64,000 bases of DNA from Acidobacteriota bacterium (lineage in GTDB: Bacteria; Acidobacteriota; Vicinamibacteria; Vicinamibacterales; UBA2999), in the NCBI GenBank assembly GCA_963169195.1, contig CAUJDN010000065.1:18300-82299 (forward strand). The letters run 5' to 3'. The notes under the pieces are model-generated. The model was not told the origin of the DNA, did not search any database, and saw only the letters and a list, made by a program, of their open reading frames with translations. The position numbers were made by a program, and so were the translations under genes. The first letter of the stretch is position 1, and each line of letters starts with the position of its first letter. Shown one piece after another: positions 8,882 to 18,471 of the stretch.

Positions 8882-10800
8882 CAGCGCTCGTCGGCCGCCG
8901 TGTTGGCGGCAACCCGGATCGGCGCCGTGGGCGCCGGCGTGGGCGCCGACCCACCGGGGCCGGGCACCTGGAGCGCGGGCGGCGGCAGGCCGTCCTTCTG
9001 GGCGAAGTAGGTTTCCATGATGTGCCGGGCGATGGGCGCGGCCAGGTAGCCGTGCTCCGAGTGTTCGGCGAACACGACGCCGGCCACTTCGGGGTTGTCG
9101 CGCGGCGCGAAGAACACGAACCAGCCGTGATCGCGCAGGTCCTTGGCCGTGGCGCCCGCACGGGCCTTCCCCTGGTTGGAGATCACCTGCGCCGTTCCCG
9201 TCTTCCCCGCCACGTCGCGCCCGGCGATCCTCGCGCGACCGGCCGTGCCCGCCGCGTTCACCGCCATCCAGAGGCCGTCGTGGAGGGCCGAGACGGTCGA
9301 CGGCTTCATCAGCATCGGCGGGACCGGGCTCGCCGGCAGCGGCACCGGCTGCCAGCCCTCGCCATCGCCTTCGTCGATGGCCGTCACCAGGCGCGGGACG
9401 ACACGCGTGCCGCCGTTGGCCACGGTCGCCATCATCACCGCCATCGACATCGGCGTCACCGACAGCTGGCCCTGCCCGATCGCGACCGAGATGGTCTCGC
9501 CCGCATACCACTTCTCGCCGGTGCGCTGCCGCTTCCATTCGGTCGAGGGCACGATGCTCTCCACTTCGTTCGGCAGGTCGATGCCGCTCCTGCCCGCCAG
9601 GCCGAGCTTCTCGGCGTAGGCGCGCAGGCGATCGACCCCGAGCATGTTGCCCAGCGTGTAGAAGTACACGTTGCACGACTTCTCGAGGGCATGCCGCATG
9701 TCCACGTATCCATGGCCGTGCGCGAGGTGGCACTTGAAGAAGCGCCCATAGAACGTGGCGCCACCCGGGCAGTAGATCTGGTGGTCCGGGGTGACGAGGC
9801 CCTCCTCGAGGGCGGCGGCGGCCACGGCGATCTTGAACGTGGACCCTGGCGAATAACGACCCTGGATGGCACGATTCTGGAGGGGGCGGAGTTCGTCGGT
9901 GTTCAGGGCCGTCCACGCCGCGCGATCGATGCCCGTCGCAAACGCATTGGGATCGTAGGACGGCAGGCTCGTCAGCGTGAGCACGTCGCCGGTGCGCGGG
10001 TCGAGCACGACGGCCGCGCCCCAGTAGCCGTAGGCGCGGAAGGCATCCTCCGCCGCCTGCTGCATGGCGTGATTGAGGGACAGCCGCACGCGACGCCCCT
10101 CGACCGGAGGCAGTTCCTCGATCGTGCGGATTTCCCGCCCCACGCTGTTCACCACGACGCGCCGGGCGCCGTCGGCGCCCATCAGCATCTGGTTGTAGAC
10201 GCGCTCCAGGCCGGACTGCCCCACGATGGCTCCGGCGGGCACCCGGTCGTCGTTGATTTGCTGATCGCTGGCCTCGCCCACATAGCCGATGAGGTGCGCG
10301 GCCAGGTCGCGGCCCGGGTACTCCCGCGTGGGCACCTCCTGGACCATCACGTCCGGCAACTCGAAGTCCAGCCGGCGAGCCGTGACGGCGGCGACCTGCG
10401 CCAGCGTGGCATCCTGGACCACGACGATCGGGCGGTACGTCGGCTCGCGTCGGTGCCGGTCGACGATGTCGCGCACCCGCGCCTCGTCGACGCCCGTCAC
10501 CTCCGCGAGGAGTGCGATCGTCCGGTCCAGGTCCCTGGTGTGCTCGCGGACGATCGAGATGTTGAAGGCGCTCCGGTTCTCGACCAGCACCCGCCCGTTG
10601 CGGTCGTAGATGATCCCCCGTGGCGCCCGCAGCGAGAGCGTCCGCTGGTGGTTGTTCTCGGCCATCTCCTGGAACCGGGTGTGCTGCACCACCTGGATGA
10701 ACCAGAAGCCGCCGGCCAGCAGGCCGAAGACGACCAGCACCGACACGCGCAGCCAGATGAGCCGCGCGGCCAGCCGCCGTCGATCCTCAGCGATCGCCAT
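8881..10800 (-). CDS. mrdA: Penicillin-binding protein 2, elongasome transpeptidase
   Basis: 639 residues, class B PBP. A single N-terminal membrane anchor (about 17-38) is followed by the dimerisation/pedestal domain (RAPRGIIYDRNGRVL) and the transpeptidase domain. All three penicillin-binding motifs are present: Ser320-x-x-Lys323 (SPGSTFK), Ser375-Cys-Asn377 and Lys533-Thr-Gly535 (AGKTGTAQV). It cross-links glycan made by RodA during lateral wall growth. A proline/alanine-rich tail of about 35 residues ends the protein. A -10 hexamer sits 6 nt before the ATG, so besides read-through from mreD the gene may have its own leaderless promoter. Confidence 0.96.
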   Translation of the reverse strand: MAIAEDRRRLAARLIWLRVSVLVVFGLLAGGFWFIQVVQHTRFQEMAENNHQRTLSLRAPRGIIYDRNGRVLVENRSAFNISIVREHTRDLDRTIALLAEVTGVDEARVRDIVDRHRREPTYRPIVVVQDATLAQVAAVTARRLDFELPDVMVQEVPTREYPGRDLAAHLIGYVGEASDQQINDDRVPAGAIVGQSGLERVYNQMLMGADGARRVVVNSVGREIRTIEELPPVEGRRVRLSLNHAMQQAAEDAFRAYGYWGAAVVLDPRTGDVLTLTSLPSYDPNAFATGIDRAAWTALNTDELRPLQNRAIQGRYSPGSTFKIAVAAAALEEGLVTPDHQIYCPGGATFYGRFFKCHLAHGHGYVDMRHALEKSCNVYFYTLGNMLGVDRLRAYAEKLGLAGRSGIDLPNEVESIVPSTEWKRQRTGEKWYAGETISVAIGQGQLSVTPMSMAVMMATVANGGTRVVPRLVTAIDEGDGEGWQPVPLPASPVPPMLMKPSTVSALHDGLWMAVNAAGTAGRARIAGRDVAGKTGTAQVISNQGKARAGATAKDLRDHGWFVFFAPRDNPEVAGVVFAEHSEHGYLAAPIARHIMETYFAQKDGLPPPALQVPGPGGSAPTPAPTAPIRVAANTAADER

Positions 10801-10806
10801 GTGCCT

Positions 10807-10812
10807 ATCCTA
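10807..10812 (-). promoter_or_regulatory. -10 box 6 nt before the mrdA start (leaderless type)
   Basis: Read on the minus strand, TAGGAT is followed by AGGCAC and then the ATG at 10800. This puts the expected transcription start at the start codon itself. It lies in the 48-nt gap between mreD and mrdA. Confidence 0.45.
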
Positions 10813-10848
10813 CAGAACGGTCCGTGACCATGCGAGGCCTACCTCGCG

Positions 10849-11352
10849 CTACCGGCGCGCCGTGCGCCGCCACTGCCGCCGGGCCCTGAATCCCGGCAGC
10901 CACTCCAGCACCTGGAACCCCACCACCCCGACAAAGGCGTTGCCCACGGCCTGCCAGGCCACTGTCGTGTACGGCGACGGGAACTCGCGGAGGCCCAGCA
11001 GCACGTACAGCCCCATGAACACCGCCGCATGCACCACGGTCGCCGCGATGAAGACCAGGAACCGCGGCAGCGGCGCCGTCACGATGAACTGGGTGCCCAA
11101 CCGGCCCACCAGGTAGCCCACCAGCGTCTTCGCCAGGCCGCCCACCCCCATCACGCCGCTCGACAGCGAGTCCTGAAGCAGCCCGGCCACCCCGCCCATG
11201 ACCAGTCCCGTCACCGGCCCCGAGGTCAGCGCCAGGTACACCACCACGATGAGGACGAAATCGAGCGCGGCCGTCCCGCGAACGAAGGCCGTGAGCGTGG
11301 TCTGCAGCGCCAGGGCCGCGGCAATCGCCAGGGCCGAAACCGCCAGCTTCAC
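10849..11352 (-). CDS. mreD: Rod-shape determining protein MreD
   Basis: 167 residues from GTG 11352, overlapping the mreC stop by 4 nt (GTGA). Five or six hydrophobic segments (VSALAIAAALALQTTLTAF, FVLIVVVYLAL, VTGLVMGGVAGLLQDSLSS, FLVFIAATVVHAAVFMGLYVLL) match the small integral-membrane MreD family. The GxxxGLLQDSLS segment is its best conserved part. MreD links MreC and the cytoskeleton to RodA/PBP2 in the inner membrane. The C-terminus is strongly basic (RARRQWRRTARR). Confidence 0.9.
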   Translation of the reverse strand: MKLAVSALAIAAALALQTTLTAFVRGTAALDFVLIVVVYLALTSGPVTGLVMGGVAGLLQDSLSSGVMGVGGLAKTLVGYLVGRLGTQFIVTAPLPRFLVFIAATVVHAAVFMGLYVLLGLREFPSPYTTVAWQAVGNAFVGVVGFQVLEWLPGFRARRQWRRTARR

Positions 11353-12200
11353 GGCCGATCCGCGGCCTCCGCCGGGTCGCGGGCGGGCGGCGGTGTCAGC
11401 ACGACCAGCACCTCTTCGAGACGCGAGAAGTCCACGGCCGGACGCACCCGCACCTCGTGATACGTCGCCGTCCCCCTGTCCACCGACTCCACCGTGCCGA
11501 TGACGAAGCCCTTCGGGTAGATGCCGTCGATCCCCGAGGTGACGACGAGGTCTCCCGCCTTCACGTCCGCGGTGGCCGACACGTAGTCCATCCGGAGCTC
11601 GCCCGGGCCGAACCCGACCACGACGCCCTGGGCGCGGGACCGCTCGATGATGGCGCCGGCCGCGGCGTTGCGGTCGATGAGCAGCTGGACCTTCGCCGCG
11701 CGACGGCTGGGGAGGATGAGGCGGCCCACGACGCCGGCCGGCGAGAGGACCGCCATGTCCGCCTGCAGACCATCGGCGGTGCCCTTGTCGATCGTCACCG
11801 TCCGGAACTCGGGGCTGGCGCTGCCGGCGATGATCTCGGCCGCGGTCGTGTCGAGTTCGGCCCGCTGCCTCAGTTCGAGCAGTTGCCTGAGGTCCTCGGC
11901 CCGCTGGGCCAGGGCGCGCTCCTCCTGGAGCCTGACCTGCAGGGCCTGGAGGGCCTGCCGCAGGGCGGCGTTCTCGTCCCTCACGCCTCGCAGATCCACG
12001 TAGCCGGCCCACAGGCCCTGGATGCCGGCGATGCCGCTCGTGACCAGCCGCTGCAGTTCGGCGAACGCCCCGAAGGTGACCACCTGCAGCACGGGCAGCC
12101 CCGAGGCCGTGTTCACCTGGGCGGAGATGAGGACGACGTGCAGCACCACCGCGGCGCCGAGGAGGAGGCCGGGGCGTTGCTTGATGTCGGCGAGGGCCAT
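11349..12200 (-). CDS. mreC: Rod-shape determining protein MreC
   Basis: 283 residues. It has a membrane anchor (about 10-32), a coiled coil (about 70-115; ENAALRQALQALQVRLQEERALAQRAEDLRQL broken into heptads), then the two beta-barrel domains typical of MreC (TVTIDKGTADGLQADMAV, VVGRL, DYVSATADVKAGDLVVTSG, YPKGFVIGTV). MreC is a periplasm-facing scaffold that activates PBP2. A proline-rich tail follows. The stop overlaps mreD by 4 nt; mreB lies 73 nt upstream, separated by a short tandem repeat. Confidence 0.94.
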   Translation of the reverse strand: MALADIKQRPGLLLGAAVVLHVVLISAQVNTASGLPVLQVVTFGAFAELQRLVTSGIAGIQGLWAGYVDLRGVRDENAALRQALQALQVRLQEERALAQRAEDLRQLLELRQRAELDTTAAEIIAGSASPEFRTVTIDKGTADGLQADMAVLSPAGVVGRLILPSRRAAKVQLLIDRNAAAGAIIERSRAQGVVVGFGPGELRMDYVSATADVKAGDLVVTSGIDGIYPKGFVIGTVESVDRGTATYHEVRVRPAVDFSRLEEVLVVLTPPPARDPAEAADRP

Positions 12201-12210
12201 GGGACCGTGT

Positions 12211-12242
12211 CGGGAGTCGGGAGTCGGGACTCGGGAGTCGGG
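12211..12242. repeat. Tandem repeat of a 7-bp unit between mreB and mreC
   Basis: Four adjacent copies of CGGGAGT (one reading CGGGACT) plus a partial CGGG fill 12211-12242, starting 11 nt upstream of the mreC ATG. The run lies in the mreB-mreC spacer of a co-directional operon and may affect mreC translation. Related CGGGA-rich tracts occur inside rimO (47454-47586). Confidence 0.8.
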
Positions 12243-12273
12243 CGCCGCGCCCGGACTCCGCGGGCCAGGCTCG

Positions 12274-13314
<1,041 letters not shown>

Positions 13315-14379
13315 TCAGCCCTCGCCCGGAGGCGGCAGGGCCACCTGCACCCCGTTCTTGCCCGAGTTCTTCACCTGATACATCGCCATATCGGCCGCTC
13401 GCACCAACTCTTCAGCGGACGTCGCCACATCGGGCAATGTGGCGATGCCGACCGAGGCGGTCAGCCGCAGGCTCAACCCGTCGCCGGCCAGGAACGGATG
13501 CGCTTCGATCCGGTCCCGGACCCGCTCTCCCACCGCCACGGCCCCTTCGGCGCCGGTGTCGGGCAGGATGATGGAGAACTCGTCGCCGCCGAACCGGGCG
13601 ACTACGTCGGTCTCGCGGGCCGAGCCGCGGATGACGGCAGCGGCCTCGACCAGCGCGCGGCTGCCCGCCAGGTGCCCGTGCCCGTCGTTGACCGTCTTGA
13701 ACCCGTCGAGGTCCAGGAAGAGCAGCGACAGCGGCCGGCCCGAACGCGACGCGCGCTTGGCCTCCCGCCTGAGCACGTGGTTCAGGTACCGGGAGTTGTA
13801 GAGCTGTGTCAGGTCGTCGGTGACCGAGAGCGCCTCGGCGCGCCGCAACATCAACGCGTTGTCGAGGGCCTGTGCGGGCCCCTCGAGGGCCACACCCAGC
13901 AACTCGGCGAACGCCGGCGTGATCCGAGGCGCCGTGGAGGACGCGGCACGTTCTATCACGACGAGAGCCGCCACCGTGCGTGTCCGGCAGCGAAGCGGCC
14001 ATCCAATGGCGGCTCCCGCCGCAGCGGAGAGCCGGTTGTCGTGCCGCGCGTCGGCGGTGGTCAGTTCCCGCCCGCGTAGCAGCACCCAGCGCGCAATCTC
14101 GAGCGCGGCCGGAGAGAGCGAGGTGCCGAGGCCACGTGACGCCAGGGCCGACACCTGCCCTTCGAGATCGGCCGCGAACACCCCGCAGGCGGGCGTCTTG
14201 AACCACTCGAGGGCGAGCTTCACCACCTGCTCGCCAATTTCCGCGGCTTCGAGCGACTCGTGGGCGGCACGCATCACCGCCAGCACCGTCTCGGGACGGC
14301 CGAGCCGCCCCTTCAGCACGCGCTGGCTACGCCCCAGCCGCTGGGCCAGGTCGATGCGGCGAGAACCGCCGTAAGTCAT
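13315..14379 (-). CDS. GAF-like + GGDEF diguanylate cyclase at the head of the mre operon
   Basis: 354 residues. The N-terminal half (about 25-180) resembles a GAF sensor domain (AHESLEAAEIGEQVVKLALEW ... GWPLRCRTRTVAALVVIER). The C-terminal GGDEF domain (about 185-350) has the intact active site GGDEF (264-268) and an inhibitory-site RxxD (RETD, 255-258) five residues before it, so it should make c-di-GMP and be feedback-inhibited. There is no membrane segment, so it is cytoplasmic. Only 15 nt separate it from mreB, which suggests coupled expression of c-di-GMP signalling and cell-shape genes. The input sensed by the GAF-like part is unknown. Confidence 0.9.
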   Translation of the reverse strand: MTYGGSRRIDLAQRLGRSQRVLKGRLGRPETVLAVMRAAHESLEAAEIGEQVVKLALEWFKTPACGVFAADLEGQVSALASRGLGTSLSPAALEIARWVLLRGRELTTADARHDNRLSAAAGAAIGWPLRCRTRTVAALVVIERAASSTAPRITPAFAELLGVALEGPAQALDNALMLRRAEALSVTDDLTQLYNSRYLNHVLRREAKRASRSGRPLSLLFLDLDGFKTVNDGHGHLAGSRALVEAAAVIRGSARETDVVARFGGDEFSIILPDTGAEGAVAVGERVRDRIEAHPFLAGDGLSLRLTASVGIATLPDVATSAEELVRAADMAMYQVKNSGKNGVQVALPPPGEG

Positions 14380-14390
14380 TCAATGGTCAG

Positions 14391-14399
14391 AATATACCA
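14391..14399 (-). promoter_or_regulatory. Extended -10 of the GGDEF-mreB operon
   Basis: On the minus strand TGGTATATT (an extended -10, TGn plus TATATT) ends 11 nt before ATG 14379, predicting a leader of only ~5 nt. It is the only AT-rich element in this divergent region. Confidence 0.45.
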
Positions 14400-14514
14400 T
14401 GGGGGTTCCGCCCGGCTCCAGCGGGGCGTTGCGGCACGCCCGGGCCGCGCGCCCCCGCGGAGGGGGGCCGGCCTCGGCCGTGCTACGATGGGCGTTTCGA
14501 GGACCAACGCGCAC

Positions 14515-16467
14515 ATGACCATGCTGGACCGGATGCGGCGACACAAGGGGTGGCTCAAGTGGAGCCTCGCCCTCGTCGTCCTCACCTTCGTCGTCTTCTA
14601 CATTCCCGACTTCCTGTCGACCAGCACGGGCGCCGCGCCCGGCCAGGTGCTGGCCGATGTCGACGGCGAACCGATCACGGTCGGCACGTTCCAGCGGCGC
14701 TACGCGGCGCAGATGAACGCCTACCGCCAGGCCTACGGCGGCCAGATGAACGATCAGCTGCTGCGCCAGCTCGGCATCGACCGCCAGATCCTCCAGCAGC
14801 TGGTGGACGAGGAGGCCATGGTCGCGGAGGCCCGCCGCCAGGGCATCACCGTCAGCGACGTCGAGATTCGCGAGCGCATCCTCAACATGCCCGCCTTCCA
14901 GGAGAACGGCCGCTTCATCGGGGAGCAGCGCTACCGGCAGGTGCTGCAATTCAACACGCCGCCGTTCACGACGACCGAGTTCGAGGACAACCTGCGGCGC
15001 GCCCTGATGATCGAGAAGCTGCGCACCTCGATCGCCGGGTGGATCCACGTCACGGATGCCGAGGTCGCCGACGAGTACCGTCGCCGCAACGAGAAGGTGA
15101 AGCTCGACGTCGTGCCGGTCACCGCCGACGCGTTCCGCAGCCAGGTCACGGTTTCGGACGCCGACCTCACCGCGCACTTCGACACGAACAAGGAGAGCTA
15201 CCGCATCGGCGAGAAGCGCCGGATCAAGTACGCCCTCGTCGACGTGGACAAGGTGCGCGCATCGATCGCCGTGCCCGAGGCCGACGTGGAGGCGTTCTAC
15301 GGGCAGAACCAGTCGCAGTACACGACCCCGGCGCAGGTGCGGGCCAGCCACATCCTCCTCAAGACCGAAGGCAAGGACGAGAACGCCGTCCGGGCCCAGG
15401 CCGAAGAAGTGCTCAAGAGAGCCAAGGCGCCGGGCGCCGACTTCGAGGCGCTGGCGAAGCAGTACTCCGAAGACGACTCGAACAAGGACCGCGGCGGCGA
15501 TCTGGACTACTTCGGCCGGGGCCGCATGGTGCCGGAGTTCGAGGCCGCCGCCTTCGCGATGAAGATCGGCGAGGTGAGCGACCTCGTGAAGACGTCGTTC
15601 GGCTTCCACATCATCAAGGTCGTGGACAGCCAGCCCGAGGTCGTCCGCCAGCTCGCCGACGTCCGCGAGGAGATCGTCGACCAGCTCCGGTGGCAGAAGG
15701 CGCAGCAGGAGGCCGAGAGCATCGCCAAGGCCGTGGCCTCGGCGGCGAAGACCCCGGCCGACCTCGAGCGCCTCGCCGGGGAGCGGGGCCTCGAACGTGC
15801 CGAAACCGGCCTGTTCCTGTCGGATCAGCCCATCGATCAACTGGGCGTCCAGCCCGAGCTCGCCTCCACGGTGTTCGGCCTGAAGGAGGGCGAGATCAGC
15901 CCCCCGCAGCGCGTGGCGCGCGGCTGGGTGCTGGCGACGGTCACCGGCCGGCAGGACGCGTACGTGCCGTCGCTGGACGAAGTGAGGGACCGCGTGCGCG
16001 AGGACGTCGTGCGCGACAAGGCCGGCGAGCTGGCGAAGCAGCGTGCCGCGTCCATTGCCGCCGGACTGAAGGCGGCCGGCGACTTCGCGGCCGCCGCGAA
16101 GACGTTCGGGCTCGAGGTGAAGGAGACGGACCTCATCGCCCGCGGCGCTGCCATTCCGGACATCGGCATCAGCGAGGACATCGACGCGGCCGCCTTCGCG
16201 CTGCCGGTGGGCGGCGTGAGCGACGCCATTGCCACGCCGGGCGGGACCGCCATCGTCCGGGTCGCGGAGCGGCAGGACGTCACCGAGGAGCAGATTGCCG
16301 CCGGGCGGGATCAGCTCCGCGACGAGCTGGCCGCGCAGCGCCAGGATCGGTTCTTCAGCGCGTACATGCAGAAGGCGAAGAGCGGCCTCAAGATCAACAT
16401 CCGGCAGGACGTGATGGACCAGCTGCTGGGCACTCCGCCGGCGCCCGGGCTCGCGCCCCTGCAGTAG
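14515..16467 (+). CDS. ppiD: PpiD/SurA-like membrane-anchored peptidyl-prolyl isomerase chaperone
   Basis: 650 residues from ATG 14515 (CGAGGA ribosome-binding site ~10 nt upstream); ATG 14521 or 14488 are possible. The short basic N-terminus MLDRMRRHKGWLKW and one membrane helix (VVLTFVVFYIPDFL) are the hallmark of PpiD. Next come a SurA_N-like helical chaperone domain, then a parvulin domain (about 290-385; VRASHILLKTE, FEALAKQYSEDDSNKDRGGDLDYFGRGRMVPEFE, TSFGFHIIKV), and a second degenerate parvulin-like segment (about 440-610). It helps newly exported proteins fold at the periplasmic face of the Sec translocon. Confidence 0.92.
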   Translation: MTMLDRMRRHKGWLKWSLALVVLTFVVFYIPDFLSTSTGAAPGQVLADVDGEPITVGTFQRRYAAQMNAYRQAYGGQMNDQLLRQLGIDRQILQQLVDEEAMVAEARRQGITVSDVEIRERILNMPAFQENGRFIGEQRYRQVLQFNTPPFTTTEFEDNLRRALMIEKLRTSIAGWIHVTDAEVADEYRRRNEKVKLDVVPVTADAFRSQVTVSDADLTAHFDTNKESYRIGEKRRIKYALVDVDKVRASIAVPEADVEAFYGQNQSQYTTPAQVRASHILLKTEGKDENAVRAQAEEVLKRAKAPGADFEALAKQYSEDDSNKDRGGDLDYFGRGRMVPEFEAAAFAMKIGEVSDLVKTSFGFHIIKVVDSQPEVVRQLADVREEIVDQLRWQKAQQEAESIAKAVASAAKTPADLERLAGERGLERAETGLFLSDQPIDQLGVQPELASTVFGLKEGEISPPQRVARGWVLATVTGRQDAYVPSLDEVRDRVREDVVRDKAGELAKQRAASIAAGLKAAGDFAAAAKTFGLEVKETDLIARGAAIPDIGISEDIDAAAFALPVGGVSDAIATPGGTAIVRVAERQDVTEEQIAAGRDQLRDELAAQRQDRFFSAYMQKAKSGLKINIRQDVMDQLLGTPPAPGLAPLQ

Positions 16468-16494
16468 GGCGACCACCGTCATCCGACCGACGAT

Positions 16495-16521
16495 GCCCGG
16501 CGCGGACGACCCGCACCGGGC
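16495..16521. terminator. Hairpin between convergent ppiD and sppA genes
   Basis: GCCCGG (16495-16500) pairs with CCGGGC (16516-16521), with an inner GCGG/CCGC stem. It lies in the 93-nt gap between two convergent genes. There is no T-run on either strand, so it is at most a weak or Rho-assisted bidirectional stop. Confidence 0.35.
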
Positions 16522-16560
16522 GTTGCCGTCCGTCCCGGGCCGATGAGTGCGGCACAGGCG

Positions 16561-18324
16561 TCAGCGGACGAAGACGTACGGCATGTGGGTCAGCAGCTCG
16601 CCCGAGCGGAAGAGCCGGGAAGGCGCCAGCAGCGCCGCCAGCGCCCGCCGGTCGCGCGGGCCGAGCAGGGTGAGGAGCGCATCGGCCGTCGCGCGCGTGC
16701 GCAGGGCGCCGACGGGCGACTGGAACTGCTCGCTCAGGACCTCGTAGAAGCTGCGAAGCGGCGGGTAGACGACCAGCTCCACTTCGTCCTCCGCCGGAAT
16801 CCGCGCGCGCCGCTTCGCCGCCGCCAGGGCCACCATGAGCCCTCCGAGTTCGTCCACCAGCCCCGCCTGGCGCGCCTGCTGTCCCGTCCACACTCGCCCC
16901 TGCGCAATCTGGTCCACCTTCTCCGGCGTCGTGTTCCGCGAGTCGGCCACGCGCTCGACGAAGTGGTCGTACGTGGCCTGCATCGACTCCTGGACCTTGG
17001 CGCGCTCCTCGTCCGTGAACCGGCGATCGGGCGAGTACATCTCGGCGTGGCGCCCCTGGCTGACGCCCTCGATGTTCGCACCCACCTTGTCGAACGTGCC
17101 GCCCGTGACGAACTTGCCGGTGTACACGCCGATGGAGCCCGTCAGCGTGCCGGGCTGGGCCACGATGACGTCGCCGGCAACCGCGATGTAGTAGCCTCCC
17201 GACGCCGCAAGATCCGACATCGACACGACGACGGGCATCGACTCGGATCGGGTGATCGTCAGCTCGCGCCAGATCACGTCCGACGCCACCGACGATCCAC
17301 CCGGGCTGTCGATGCGGACGATGATGGCCTTCGCACCGCTCGCCCTGGCCTGCCGGAGGTGCTCGACGATGGAGTCGGATCCGAGCACGGGGCCGTTCAC
17401 CGGATCGTAGCCGCTCTCACCGCTCACGATGGTGCCGACGGCGTTGATGACGGCGACGCGCGAGCGCCGGTGCACGCCGAGCGCTTCCCAGGTGACGCCT
17501 GCATAGCGCTCCATCTCCAGCGCCGGCTCGATGGTCACCCCGTCCAGATCGTCCAGTTCGTCCTCGTAGGCCAGCTCGTCCACCAGCCCGACACGGAGGG
17601 CTTCCTCGGGCAGGAACGGCCCCTGGTCGATGAGCGCCCGGACTTCGTCCTCGGGCTTGCGTCGGCCATCCGCGATGGCGCGCACCAGCTGCTGGAACTG
17701 GTCGCGGTTGAGCGACTCGCTCATCTCGCGGTGGGCGGGCGTGAACGTCTTCTCGGTGAACGTATTGACCGCGGTCTTGAAGTCGCCCACGTGCAGGAAG
17801 TCGGGATACGTGCCGATCCAGTCGAAGGCGCCGCGCAGGAACACCTCGTAGCTGGCCAGCCCGGTCAGGTCGAGCGTGGCGGTCGGCAGCAGGAACACGC
17901 GATCCGCGGCCGAGGCCAGGAAGTACTGGCGGTCGCCCGCCTGCTCCAGGAACGCGTAGACGGGTTTTCCGCTCTGCCGGAACTCGAGGATGGCCTCCCG
18001 GAGTTCCTGGAGCTTGCCCCAGAACGGCGAGTCGAGCGCCCCGGGCTTCAACAGCAGGCGGGCGACCCGACGGTCGACCTTGGCCTTGTGGATGAGCTCC
18101 ACATAGCCCCGCACGGTGAGGGTGTGGCCGTCCCTGATGGGCAGCACCATGTCTGGCACCATCTCGGGCAGGTCGCCAGCGGGGCGCAGCGTGAGCGTCG
18201 AGCCCTCGGCCACGCCGGGGCTGCGCCCCAGGGCCAGGTAGAGTACCGTCATCGCGCCCACCGAGAGGAGGGAGGCGCCGAGCAACAGGCCGAGGACGAA
18301 GCGCGCGCCGCGCGACAGGCTCAC
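16561..18324 (-). CDS. sppA: Signal peptide peptidase SppA, 67-kDa type
   Basis: 587 residues from GTG 18324; GTG 18330 and an upstream start at 18429 are alternatives. The arginine/proline-rich stretch that the longest frame would add looks non-coding, and a -10 box ends 6 nt before GTG 18324. One membrane anchor (about 9-32) is followed by two tandem ClpP-like SppA domains. The catalytic dyad is Lys183 (HVGDFKTAVNTF) in the first domain and Ser375 (LAASGGYYIA) in the second, as in E. coli SppA. It degrades cleaved signal peptides in the membrane. Confidence 0.92.
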   Translation of the reverse strand: MSLSRGARFVLGLLLGASLLSVGAMTVLYLALGRSPGVAEGSTLTLRPAGDLPEMVPDMVLPIRDGHTLTVRGYVELIHKAKVDRRVARLLLKPGALDSPFWGKLQELREAILEFRQSGKPVYAFLEQAGDRQYFLASAADRVFLLPTATLDLTGLASYEVFLRGAFDWIGTYPDFLHVGDFKTAVNTFTEKTFTPAHREMSESLNRDQFQQLVRAIADGRRKPEDEVRALIDQGPFLPEEALRVGLVDELAYEDELDDLDGVTIEPALEMERYAGVTWEALGVHRRSRVAVINAVGTIVSGESGYDPVNGPVLGSDSIVEHLRQARASGAKAIIVRIDSPGGSSVASDVIWRELTITRSESMPVVVSMSDLAASGGYYIAVAGDVIVAQPGTLTGSIGVYTGKFVTGGTFDKVGANIEGVSQGRHAEMYSPDRRFTDEERAKVQESMQATYDHFVERVADSRNTTPEKVDQIAQGRVWTGQQARQAGLVDELGGLMVALAAAKRRARIPAEDEVELVVYPPLRSFYEVLSEQFQSPVGALRTRATADALLTLLGPRDRRALAALLAPSRLFRSGELLTHMPYVFVR

Positions 18325-18330
18325 CGACAC

Positions 18331-18336
18331 AGTATA
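18331..18336 (-). promoter_or_regulatory. -10 box 6 nt before the sppA GTG start (leaderless type)
   Basis: Minus-strand TATACT, then GTGTCG, then GTG at 18324. The spacing places the predicted transcript start on the GTG. Confidence 0.45.
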
Positions 18337-18471
18337 CGGCGCGACACCGGGGCCGGCCCGGGGTCGCCGATGCCGCCACGCGGATGCCGCACGGAGCCGC
18401 AGACGCGGCAGGGACCGCCCCGCGAACACCCGCAGACGGTCCCGAGGCCTGAGGGCGGAGAGGTCAGGCGA

